The notes under the pieces were generated by a model, which searched no databases, was not told the DNA's origin, and saw nothing but the letters and a program-made list of their open reading frames with translations. A program made the translations under genes and the position numbers. Shown here one piece after another: positions 34,426 through 42,675 of a stretch of DNA of 64,000 bases; within the stretch, counting starts at the first letter, position 1; every line of letters starts with the position of its first letter. The DNA comes from GCA-2731375 sp964631725 (lineage in GTDB: Bacteria; Pseudomonadota; Alphaproteobacteria; GCA-2731375), in assembly GCA_964631725.1 (NCBI GenBank), contig CAZVYX010000012.1:1-64000 (forward strand). The letters are read 5' to 3'.

Positions 34426-36867
34426 CTAATCGGGGATACGGGGCCGGACCCTTAGCAGCCTGTAACCCGCGGCCGTTTCATAACCGGCGAATGTGACCCA
34501 ACCCGGTTGCTGATCGATCGTGTTGGGTTGCAGGCGGACTTCTGGCAGACCGTCCGTCCCCAACCGCCAGGTCTGCATCTTGCCTTTTTGGCCATCATAG
34601 ATCATCAGCGAGTCCAGATCGGGGAAAGCGAGACAATGGCTCCATCCCGGGCCTAAGTCGGGAATGGCCCGGTTGCGGCGAAATTCTTGGCCAGCGGGGT
34701 CGAACGTAAAAAAGCGCGGGCGTCCGCGAGTACGGAAAAGCACCATATGGGTGTTGCCGCCGACGGAATAGATCACCGGATTCCAAAAATTCCTGGGCAA
34801 TGCGGAGCGGTTGCCCAGGTCGGTAAAATCGCCGCGCTGGTTGAGCTCGTGAACGGTCACCGACGGCTCGTCCGAGCGGAAGAAGGCCATGTAGGCCTGG
34901 CCGTCATGTGCGAAGCTGGCAATCTTGTTGAAACGGCCATAGTTGGTCGCGACAATGCTGGCCGATGAAATCGTGACTCTCGTCTGGCTCATGCGATAGC
35001 GGATGACTTCGCCGGTCCGTGAATGCAGGGCGTAGAGAATGGGCCGGTTGGTGCTGCCGGCCATGGCCAGCGATCGCCAGCGCGGCAGCCCGGTTGTGAC
35101 AACGGCAAGATTGGCCGGCGACAGGCTGCCGTCCGGCATGATGGCGCGGGCACCGACCCGGGTTCCCGGGTTGCCGAACAGAACCAGCCGGCTGCGCCCC
35201 GCCCGATAAGGAATGACTGTTGAAAAGCCGCCCGCGGCGAATTCGATTTCCAACCGCTCATCGCTCATATTGCCGTCGGGATGGACGGCGTTGACGTGCA
35301 AATTCCTGTCGCACAGCAGGTTTGCGGTGATGATGTCGGTGGGCGTAAGTCCCCAGGTTTCTTCCGGTCCTTCACCGAGCGGGCGGAAGGGATCGTCAAT
35401 CACTTCGATGACCGGTTCGGTCCGAAGATGCTCACTGCCGATGCTGCCCGTCTTGTTGCCGACTTTCCATCCGCGTCCCCGTTGCGCCACGCCGCCCTTG
35501 GCATTGACGGTCAGGAAATTCCAACTGGTGCGTGAGCGAAAGAGCGAGACCAGTTCCAACTGTCGTGGCAGGTCCTTCTGAATAGTGTGGTTTCGGAGGT
35601 TGCCGGCCAGGTCCAGGTCATAGCGGTGAAGAACACCGTTGCTTCGTCGATAGCCAAAGACGTAGGCCGTATCCGTACCTTCGAACTGGAACATTGGGAA
35701 GCCGGTTCTTTTCGGCCAATCCTCCCATGTCACCGTATTGAGCAGGTTTATCCGGACGCGGGATTCCCGCGCCCGCCGGGCGATGCGAAATAGCGAGACC
35801 TGGGGCTTCTGCCGTACGAAAGCCAGTGCGATCAACACGTCCTGGCCAAACATCCGTACCGCGTGCAGCCGGTTGACCGCATGTGGAAGGCTGAAGGTAA
35901 CCGGCGCGGTCAACGTTCGCCCGTTGCGGCGAAACGGTGTCATGTATCCTACATTGGTGACCCGGTCGGCTTCGAACAAAAGCACCTGGTCTCTGATGGT
36001 CATGAATGTGGGCGAGGCAAATCCCCCACTCCCGCCCTGCCGTCCCTGGCTGGCGGTAATCCGCTCCCTTGGCAGGCCGCCGTCATCGATTTCATGGACC
36101 TCATGCGCGCCGCCCTGGCGGTCATAGCGCAGCTCGAACCGGCGTCCCGCGAACTCCGCATGCGTGATATCGGTCCATCTGCGGCCCAGCCTGCCAAGGT
36201 CGATCCGGGTTTCAAGCCGTCCGCCGGCATCAAGCTGCCAACGTTCGAATTTGCGGCTATTGCTACTGTAGAGCACCGCATGGGTCTGGTTCAGATTTGG
36301 GTTCCTGCGGACAGTGAAATAGGCGGCGCGGTCCATGGCATTGCCGATGTCGTATCGTAAATTGCGGGCCTTGGAGAGCCGGCCGTAATGCATGATCGAG
36401 TCAAAGTCATACTCACCGACCGGTGTCGCACCCCTCAGTTTGTTGAGATTGAATGCCGCCCGAAAAAACTTCGCCCGATCCATATGGACCACAACATGGT
36501 CGTCCCGGTCTGGCCGCGATTGTTCATGTTGTACGCCGATGGCATGAAACATTTCGTGGATGACCGTGCCACGACGGGGCGCGCGTGCGGTAAGAACGAT
36601 GTATTGCTGCTCGCCCCGCCATTCGCATGGCGGATTTCCCACGTAGCTGCTACGGCCGCTTGAGCGTTCCGGATTGCGGCGGAACTGGACATGGTCCGCT
36701 CTACGCCGCCCCAAGCGCTCGAAATGCCAGTGCGTAAGGTCCTGCAGTGCCTTGAGGGAGTCCTCGATTTCCGCGATCTCGGAAGCCGTGAAATTGCCTC
36801 GGCGAAATGAATAGTACACCCACCCGCCGCGCCATCTAGCGGCCGGATTTGTCTTGATGTTGCCCAT
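34426..36867 (-). CDS. Astacin-type zinc metalloprotease with long C-terminal repeat region
   Basis: An 813-residue protein. Residues about 12-215 form an M12A (astacin) protease domain: the full signature HEMFHAIGVQHEQSRPDRD (His ligands H104, H108, H114; catalytic E105) and the Met-turn SIMHYG (M159, zinc-binding Y161) are present. The remaining about 600 residues hold recurring segments of the type 'GW...F.G...LL.Y...G..QTWRLG', suggesting a beta-propeller or tectonin-like lectin domain. No signal peptide and no propeptide are visible with this start. The ATG at 36867 has AGGGGA nine bases upstream; the open frame runs back to 36960 without a ribosome-binding site. Role unknown. Confidence 0.85.
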   Translation of the reverse strand: MGNIKTNPAARWRGGWVYYSFRRGNFTASEIAEIEDSLKALQDLTHWHFERLGRRRADHVQFRRNPERSSGRSSYVGNPPCEWRGEQQYIVLTARAPRRGTVIHEMFHAIGVQHEQSRPDRDDHVVVHMDRAKFFRAAFNLNKLRGATPVGEYDFDSIMHYGRLSKARNLRYDIGNAMDRAAYFTVRRNPNLNQTHAVLYSSNSRKFERWQLDAGGRLETRIDLGRLGRRWTDITHAEFAGRRFELRYDRQGGAHEVHEIDDGGLPRERITASQGRQGGSGGFASPTFMTIRDQVLLFEADRVTNVGYMTPFRRNGRTLTAPVTFSLPHAVNRLHAVRMFGQDVLIALAFVRQKPQVSLFRIARRARESRVRINLLNTVTWEDWPKRTGFPMFQFEGTDTAYVFGYRRSNGVLHRYDLDLAGNLRNHTIQKDLPRQLELVSLFRSRTSWNFLTVNAKGGVAQRGRGWKVGNKTGSIGSEHLRTEPVIEVIDDPFRPLGEGPEETWGLTPTDIITANLLCDRNLHVNAVHPDGNMSDERLEIEFAAGGFSTVIPYRAGRSRLVLFGNPGTRVGARAIMPDGSLSPANLAVVTTGLPRWRSLAMAGSTNRPILYALHSRTGEVIRYRMSQTRVTISSASIVATNYGRFNKIASFAHDGQAYMAFFRSDEPSVTVHELNQRGDFTDLGNRSALPRNFWNPVIYSVGGNTHMVLFRTRGRPRFFTFDPAGQEFRRNRAIPDLGPGWSHCLAFPDLDSLMIYDGQKGKMQTWRLGTDGLPEVRLQPNTIDQQPGWVTFAGYETAAGYRLLRVRPRIPD

Positions 36868-37052
36868 GGCGAAATCCCCTGGTTCAAAAAAGAGAACTCG
36901 ATCCACGCGGTACTGCAACCTGCCGGGGATCATCAGACCACAGTGGACGCCGTAGGTCATGCGTTTTGGACGAACCTCGTGCTATCCTGCCAGTGGTTGG
37001 CGATGCGGTCCGGGCCGCTGCCATTGTAAATGCGTCGAAAAAGGAGCAAGGG

Positions 37053-38096
37053 ATGACCACGAAGCAGCAATGGCTTTTGGCCCGGACGCCGCCGGAAGGG
37101 TTGCCTCTGGCCGATGATTTCGAATGGCGCGAAGGTCCCGTGTCTGAGCCCGGGGCGGGACAATTGCTCTGCCGCACGATCTATCTTTCCCTCGATCCTT
37201 ATCAATGGGGGCGAAGGCGGGGCGGGTTGGAGAAGCCTGGCGAGGTCTGCCACGGACGCACCGTCGCCCAGGTGATAAAGAGCAACATGCCGGCCTATGG
37301 CGAAGGGGATTTCCTATTCAATACCAACGGTTGGCAAAGCCATGGCCTGACCGGCGAGGGCGTTTTCGACTTCACCTATATGTTCCCGCGAAAACTGGAC
37401 CCATCGGTGGCGCCGATTTCCACCGCCATTGGCGTGCTGGGCATGCTGGGCCTGACCGCCTATTCCGGCCTGGTCGTGCAATGCCAACCCAAGGCGGGCG
37501 AAACCGTCGTGGTTTCCGCCGCATCGGGTGGCGTCGGCCAAGTCGTGGGACAGATCGCCAAGATCCTTGGCTGCCGCGTTGTTGGCATTGCGGGCCGGGA
37601 GGAGAAATGCGCCTACGTGATCGACGAACTGGGCTTCGATGCCTGTGTCTCGCACCTCGGCGATGATCTGGTCGGTGCGCTGTCGGCGGCATGCCCCGAT
37701 GGCATTGATGTCTATTTCGAGAATGTTGGCGGCAGGACATTCGAAGCGGTGCTGCGGAATTTGAACAAGGGTTCGCGCATCAGCCGCTGCGGCCTGGTTT
37801 CGCAATATGGCAACATGGACGGCCGCGACGCGGCGGAGGTTTGGCTGGAAACAGGCCAGGCGGTGTTCGAGAAACAGAACTGCGGCGTATTTCCCTTGGC
37901 GGTCGGTAAATTTGTTGCCGAGCATCAGGATGCCTTCCTGGCGCAAATGGCTGATTGGCTGAAGGATGGCAAAGTGAAATATCTCGAAGATGTCCGTCCC
38001 GGCCTGGAACATACGCCCGAAGTCTTTCGTGCCATGTTGGAGGGCGGTAATTTCGGCAAGACCATGATCCAGGTCTCGGATGATCCGACAAGATAG
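37053..38096 (+). CDS. NADP-dependent MDR oxidoreductase (leukotriene B4 dehydrogenase/CurA-like)
   Basis: A 347-residue zinc-free medium-chain reductase of the LTB4DH/YncB type, which reduces alpha,beta-unsaturated ketones with NADPH. Seen: N-terminal 'QWLLARTPPEGLPLADDFEWRE', 'LSLDPYQWGR', cofactor motif 'AASGGVGQVVGQIAKILG', 'GIAGREEKCAYVIDELGFDACV' and 'DVYFENVGG'. No structural or catalytic zinc ligands of the ADH kind are seen. ATG 37053 is chosen because AAGGAG lies seven bases upstream; the upstream 87 bp of open frame are not conserved. A palindromic repeat follows 24 bp after the stop. Confidence 0.92.
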   Translation: MTTKQQWLLARTPPEGLPLADDFEWREGPVSEPGAGQLLCRTIYLSLDPYQWGRRRGGLEKPGEVCHGRTVAQVIKSNMPAYGEGDFLFNTNGWQSHGLTGEGVFDFTYMFPRKLDPSVAPISTAIGVLGMLGLTAYSGLVVQCQPKAGETVVVSAASGGVGQVVGQIAKILGCRVVGIAGREEKCAYVIDELGFDACVSHLGDDLVGALSAACPDGIDVYFENVGGRTFEAVLRNLNKGSRISRCGLVSQYGNMDGRDAAEVWLETGQAVFEKQNCGVFPLAVGKFVAEHQDAFLAQMADWLKDGKVKYLEDVRPGLEHTPEVFRAMLEGGNFGKTMIQVSDDPTR

Positions 38097-38120
38097 GCTG
38101 ATAAGGGTTCAGCGTTGTCT

Positions 38121-38226
38121 TAGCGCATGTCGGGTTTAATCAAACCCGAACCCATGCGCTAAAACCTTTAGAATAGAGCGACTTATCCGCATTCAATTGA
38201 ATCCAATTGAATGCGGGTTGCTCTAG
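38121..38226 (+). repeat. Bimodular palindromic repeat, copy 1
   Basis: A 106-bp element with two hairpins: GCGCATG + TCGGGTTT-AATC-AAACCCGA + CATGCGC, then GAGCGAC...GTTGCTC enclosing CCGCATTCAATTG.../...CAATTGAATGCGG. It equals copy 2 (45302-45397) except for one substitution and a 10-bp tandem duplication (attcaattga/atccaattga). It may double as a bidirectional terminator between convergent genes. Its last bases encode the stop codon of the minus-strand gene. Confidence 0.85.
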
Positions 38227-39089
38227 ATATCGTACCAGGCTTCGACCGATTGGCTGATGCAGGCCGGGTCGCTGGAATTTTCCAATTCCGTGACAATAGC
38301 GGCGATGTCCGCCGGCCCGGCGGCGATCTCGCCCGTGGACACGCCTAGCTCGTAGACCGAGCTCACGGCCGGATAAAGCGCATCAATGGCCAGGATGCGG
38401 CGGTTCCGGTGTTGCAGCATATGTTCGAACAGGCGGGCATAGGTTGTTGGGTCGTAGTCCGCCGCGTCGGCCGTCCCGTCATTCTTGGCAAGGCCCAGAA
38501 GATTGGCGGCGTCCCTGGCCTCTCGCCAGATCTGTTGCAGCACATTGATCGGCGCATCGCGGCTTTCGTTGGCATGTTGCGGGTTGGCGATCGATGCCCG
38601 GCGCTTCTCCTCGATCCGTGCCCTGACCTCGACCGACGGCACCGGCACGAAGAATATCGTCCCTTCGCCGTTCAGCAGCCCCTCCGCCGGATCGTCCTGA
38701 TTTTGCAGCAGCTCGACAAATCGATTGCCGACAATGGGCACTTCCCCGATCAGCAAATGCTCTTGGTTGATATACTCCTTATCCCATTGCCGCACCGCGC
38801 GCCGGGCCCACTGGCCGACCGCCTTGCGGATAAGCGGATGGGTGAAGCCGTCGATTTCGGGATACTTCGCCAGCATTGCCTCGGTCTCGAATGCCGCCCG
38901 CGCCAAATCCCATTGCAGCAAATGCACCTGCCGTCCGGCATTCGCCGCCATCAGGGTCTGTTGTTGCAGAAATAGCGATTTGCCGACCCCAGGCAGGCCA
39001 GCGAAAAATATCATGCGACGTGCTCTCGCCGCCGAAGTCATCGCCGCGCCGATGGCGGTATCGGGCGATATGACAATTGCCCCGGTCAT
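38223..39089 (-). CDS. Orphan P-loop ATP/GTP-binding protein
   Basis: A 288-residue soluble protein of unknown family. Seen: Walker A 'FFAGLPGVGKS' (residues 28-38) after a short N-terminal strand region, 'VHLLQWDLARAAF' downstream, and 'HLLIGEVPIVGNRFVELLQ' which could be a kinase-like lid or Walker B region; the layout recalls small-molecule kinases or zeta-type P-loops but I could not match one. Its ATG overlaps the stop of the acyl-CoA ligase gene (ATGA), so the two are translationally coupled at the end of a five-gene operon. The stop codon TAG lies inside the palindromic repeat. Function not assigned. Confidence 0.7.
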   Translation of the reverse strand: MTGAIVISPDTAIGAAMTSAARARRMIFFAGLPGVGKSLFLQQQTLMAANAGRQVHLLQWDLARAAFETEAMLAKYPEIDGFTHPLIRKAVGQWARRAVRQWDKEYINQEHLLIGEVPIVGNRFVELLQNQDDPAEGLLNGEGTIFFVPVPSVEVRARIEEKRRASIANPQHANESRDAPINVLQQIWREARDAANLLGLAKNDGTADAADYDPTTYARLFEHMLQHRNRRILAIDALYPAVSSVYELGVSTGEIAAGPADIAAIVTELENSSDPACISQSVEAWYDI

Positions 39090-40603
39090 GATTTTTCCGA
39101 CAATCGCGCCTCCAGCTCATGACGCTGGATCTTGCCGCTGGTGCTGCGGGGAAAATCAGCCAAATCGATAAAATGCACTTCCTTTGGCAGCTTATAACCG
39201 GCCAGTTTGCCCTTGCATGTGGCCAGCAGGTCCTCGGCGCTCAGGTCCGGTTGCGCGCGGGCGGCAAAGACGACCGGTACCTCGCCCCAACGGGCATCGG
39301 GTTTGCGCACCACGGCGGCATCGGCGATGCGGGCATCAGCCAGGATGTATTGTTCGATCTCGGCGGGATAGATGTTCTCGCCGCCGGATTTGATCATGTA
39401 TTTGACCCGATCGACGAAATCCAGGCTGCCGTCTGGGTTGCGGCGCAGGACATCCCCCATGTGGAACCAGCCGCCGCGAAAACTTTCCCTATTGGCCTCG
39501 TCGTTGTTCCAATAGCCGCTGAATAGGGACGGTCCACGGATGGCCAGTTCGCCGGGGCTGCCGTCGGGTACGTCGTTGTCTTCCGGGTCGACCAGGCGGA
39601 TTTCGCAGAAATCGTTCTGCCGTTTCGACAGCGACGTGGGCGCCGTTCCCACCGCGACATAGTTTGCCGTGGCCGGTGGCATGCCGGTTTCCGTCGAACC
39701 GAAGGTGTTCAGGTATGGCGCGTCCAGCAGTTCGGTGATCTCGGCCAATTGCTGCCGTGGCACCAGATCGGCCATGGCGCCGATCATACCGATCCCCTTG
39801 GGCTGCACATTACCCTCCCGCAACACGGTGATGAACTCCATGATCATGCCGGGGATCAGCGGTAGATAGTGGATCTGTTCGTCTTTGATTGCCGCGACCA
39901 ACTGGTCGGGCTGATAACCGTCCACGACGATGACCTTGCCGCCCCGCATCAAGGTCGCCAGGGCAAAATCGTTGGCGCCCATGTGAAACAACGGTGTCCA
40001 GGCGACGAAGGTATCCCCGGCAGGGGCGCCGGTCTCGGCGCCATAGATCGCGGTGCGGGCGATCATGGCACGATGGCTGATCAAGGCGCCCTTGGGCAGA
40101 CCCGTGGTGCCGGAGGTGAAGATGATGATCAGGCCGTCCTCGCCGCCTGCGTCTGCCAGGGGTTCGCCGGCGGCGGCCTCGGCCAGGGCTGCTTCGTACG
40201 GTTCGCCCAGACATAGGCAATCCTGGCCCTCCAGCCGCTCCATATAGTCCGGCTGGACGATCAACATATGAGGCGTCGTCAAATCGATGCAGTGGCGCAG
40301 CTCATGCGGCGAGAGGCGCCAGTTCATGGCGGCGGTGATGGCGCCGATCTTGGCCGCCGCCAGTTCCACTTCGATGAACGCCATGCAGTTGCGCGCCAGC
40401 AGGCCGACCCGGTCGCCAGGGCCGACGCCCCGGTCGGTCATATGGTTGGCCAGGCGGTTGACCCGGTCGTCTAGCTGGCTGTAGGTCAGATGTTCGCCAC
40501 CCGCCGACAGGGCGATATCGCGCGGGTGGCGCCGGGCCTGGGCCGCGAAGATCCGCCCAATATTGCCGCCGCCGGCACCTTGAATTTGTTGCGCCGCCGT
40601 CAT
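39086..40603 (-). CDS. Acyl-CoA synthetase / AMP-dependent ligase
   Basis: A 505-residue adenylate-forming enzyme that should make an acyl- or aryl-CoA from an acid. Seen: 'IIFTSGTTGLPKGALISH' (A3), 'NTFGSTETGMP' (A5), 'GWFHMGDVLRRNPDGSLDFVDRVKYMIKSGGENIYPAEIEQ' (A7-A8) and the C-terminal catalytic lysine in 'FPRSTSGKIQRHELE'. It overlaps the cyclase gene upstream and the P-loop gene downstream by 4 bp each, so all three are coupled. It likely activates a substrate that the adjacent thiolase-like/DUF35 proteins then process. Confidence 0.92.
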   Translation of the reverse strand: MTAAQQIQGAGGGNIGRIFAAQARRHPRDIALSAGGEHLTYSQLDDRVNRLANHMTDRGVGPGDRVGLLARNCMAFIEVELAAAKIGAITAAMNWRLSPHELRHCIDLTTPHMLIVQPDYMERLEGQDCLCLGEPYEAALAEAAAGEPLADAGGEDGLIIIFTSGTTGLPKGALISHRAMIARTAIYGAETGAPAGDTFVAWTPLFHMGANDFALATLMRGGKVIVVDGYQPDQLVAAIKDEQIHYLPLIPGMIMEFITVLREGNVQPKGIGMIGAMADLVPRQQLAEITELLDAPYLNTFGSTETGMPPATANYVAVGTAPTSLSKRQNDFCEIRLVDPEDNDVPDGSPGELAIRGPSLFSGYWNNDEANRESFRGGWFHMGDVLRRNPDGSLDFVDRVKYMIKSGGENIYPAEIEQYILADARIADAAVVRKPDARWGEVPVVFAARAQPDLSAEDLLATCKGKLAGYKLPKEVHFIDLADFPRSTSGKIQRHELEARLSEKS

Positions 40604-41388
40604 GCGCTCTCAACCAGGGCCAAAACCCGCGCCGGGCTGCCAGAGCCCTGGCGGATCTTCAACGGCGGTGTGATCAGCACGGCGCCCTGAGGCGGCAGGG
40701 CGTCCAGGTTGGTCAGGGCCGGCAGGCCGAAGCGGTTGTTACCATGCATGTGATAGTGGCAGGGGTAGGGCACGTTGGCATGCCCCGCCTGGCCCGCGTC
40801 CGTGCCCACCGCCTCGCAGCCGAAGCCGATGACATCCCGCGCCTCGATCAGCCAGGGGATCAGATCTTCGTGTGGCCCGGGCGTATGGGCGCCATCCTCA
40901 GCCATGTTCATGTAGGCCACGGGGTCGTGTTTCAGGGACCAATCCGTGCGCATCAACAGCCAGGAGCGCGGTGGGATTTCGCCGTTGACCGCCTCCCAGT
41001 CCTCCACCATGTCCTGGGTCAATAGAAAGTCCGGGTCCGCCGCCGCCTGGGCCGAACAATCCACGACGCAGGCATGGGCCAGGAATTTCTCCACCGGGAT
41101 GGTGTCCGTGGCGTTTTCCGGCAGATCCTTGCCCGATACCCAATGGATCGGCGCGTCGAAGTGGGTGCCTGTGTGTTCGCCGCAGGACAGATTGTTCCAA
41201 TAGCAGAACGGCCCGCGATGGTCATAGCGGGATATCTCTTCCATGCGGAAAGGCCAGGACTGGCCGAATTCGGGCGGCATGACGATCGTGGGCACGTCCG
41301 GCTGCAAGGTCATGGTCAGATCCACGACCTGGATGCCGCCACCCAGAATGCCGCCCATCAACTGGCCCAGAAGACTATCCTTGGTCAT
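40600..41388 (-). CDS. Cyclase family protein (kynurenine formamidase-like)
   Basis: A 262-residue member of the putative cyclase/KynB family of metal hydrolases. Seen: the family motif HTGTHFDAPIHW (about residues 75-86) with His, Asp and His metal ligands, 'VVDLTMTLQPDVPT' at the start, 'LLMRTDWS', and 'GCEAVGTDAGQAG' near the C-terminus. These enzymes hydrolyse amides or lactones; the substrate here is unknown. ATG 41388 is preceded by GGGGAGG and preferred over an upstream TTG. It lies 27 bp after the DUF35-SDR gene and overlaps the ligase gene by 4 bp. Confidence 0.9.
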   Translation of the reverse strand: MTKDSLLGQLMGGILGGGIQVVDLTMTLQPDVPTIVMPPEFGQSWPFRMEEISRYDHRGPFCYWNNLSCGEHTGTHFDAPIHWVSGKDLPENATDTIPVEKFLAHACVVDCSAQAAADPDFLLTQDMVEDWEAVNGEIPPRSWLLMRTDWSLKHDPVAYMNMAEDGAHTPGPHEDLIPWLIEARDVIGFGCEAVGTDAGQAGHANVPYPCHYHMHGNNRFGLPALTNLDALPPQGAVLITPPLKIRQGSGSPARVLALVESA

Positions 41389-41415
41389 CGGCCCGCGCCT
41401 CCCCAACTGCCAGAT

Positions 41416-42657
41416 TCAAAGGGTAATTTCACGTTCGATCTCCTTCGGATTTTCCGCCAGACGTTCGGCGATCTCTTCCGCCACGGCGCCGATGGCCAGA
41501 TCTTCCAGGCCCTTTTTCAGGGCGTCGACGATCCGTCCCGCGACCTGATTGGGGGGTAGTTTCGGGGGCGGCACCATTTGGTGCCACTCGTCGTCCAACG
41601 GCCCGACGAAGGCGTTAAGCACACGGATTCCGCCAGGGCCCAATTCGGCGCGCAGACATTGCGCCAGCGAACGGGCCGCCGCCTGGCTCGCCGAATAGGT
41701 GCCGAAGGCGGGATTATTGACCTGGGCATAGACGGACAGGACATTGACCCAGGCGCAGGCGCCATGGGCGCCGTCGGCGCCGCGCCCGCGCATGGCGGGG
41801 CCGAATGTGCCGGCCAGGCGCAGCAGGCCGAAATAGTGGATATCCATTTCCTCGCGGCAGAGGTTCAGGTCCATGCGATCAACGGCGCCGCCGGGCCGCA
41901 GGTGATAGCTGTTGTTGACCATGATCTCCACCTTGTCGCCCAGTACCGAGGCCAGCTCCTGCACGCTGTCGGTATCGGTTACATCAAGGGGAAACAGGGT
42001 CACACCTTCGATTTCCTTAACCGCCGCCAAGGCGTCACTGGTCTTCCAGGGCTCGGCGTGGCCGACGAAAATTTCCCGCGCGCCGGCCGCCTTGAAGGCT
42101 TGCGCCAATGCCAGGCCAAGCGCGGTCTTGCCATTGACGATCAATACCCGGCGGTCCTTCGGATCCATGTTCATCTCCCGCAATTGCACATCATCTTCCA
42201 GGTTCGGGCCGGATTTTTCCGGCCGGGCGTTCATCACCGCGTGGCCGCTACGGTCCAGATCAAGCGACAGGCGGACCCGTTCGCCCTGCCGGCAGTCTTC
42301 CGCCAGGTGCGCCACAACGGTTGGGCCGGCGTCCGACCGCACCAGGCCCAGGCGCCAGGGCAGGCGGTCCCGGAAGAACAGATCATTGGCGGCATGCACA
42401 TTGGTTTCCGCCAGCAGCGCGCCGCCGGTTGCCACGTCGCGCCAGGGCAGATCGTCACCCAGGCATTGGCCGCAAACCTGGCGCGGCGGATATTGCACCT
42501 GACCGCAGCCCGCGCAGACCTGCAGGGCAAAGCGGCCCACGGCGGCCATGGCAGTCAGGCCCTGGGCCTCGCGTGAGCGGTTGCCCGGCGGCAGGGTGGG
42601 CTGACGGGTGCGCTTGACCGGGTCCTTCTTCCGTGGCGGCGGCAATGGTATTGTCAT
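41416..42657 (-). CDS. DUF35 (zinc-ribbon/OB-fold) fused to a degenerate short-chain dehydrogenase
   Basis: A 413-residue two-domain protein. Residues about 40-145: a DUF35 domain with zinc ribbon C48, C51, C62, C65 and an OB-fold; such domains pair with thiolase-fold proteins acting on acyl-CoA. Residues about 168-395: an SDR Rossmann domain ending 'VGPLDDEWHQMVP'. The SDR nucleotide motif is altered (VNGKTALGLA instead of TGxxxGIG), S308 and Y321 are present, but the catalytic lysine of YxxxK is Q325. It may therefore be a scaffold or a changed enzyme. A thiolase-like gene sits 18 bp upstream. Confidence 0.85.
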   Translation of the reverse strand: MTIPLPPPRKKDPVKRTRQPTLPPGNRSREAQGLTAMAAVGRFALQVCAGCGQVQYPPRQVCGQCLGDDLPWRDVATGGALLAETNVHAANDLFFRDRLPWRLGLVRSDAGPTVVAHLAEDCRQGERVRLSLDLDRSGHAVMNARPEKSGPNLEDDVQLREMNMDPKDRRVLIVNGKTALGLALAQAFKAAGAREIFVGHAEPWKTSDALAAVKEIEGVTLFPLDVTDTDSVQELASVLGDKVEIMVNNSYHLRPGGAVDRMDLNLCREEMDIHYFGLLRLAGTFGPAMRGRGADGAHGACAWVNVLSVYAQVNNPAFGTYSASQAAARSLAQCLRAELGPGGIRVLNAFVGPLDDEWHQMVPPPKLPPNQVAGRIVDALKKGLEDLAIGAVAEEIAERLAENPKEIEREITL

Positions 42658-42675
42658 GGCGTGCTCATGGTGTCT

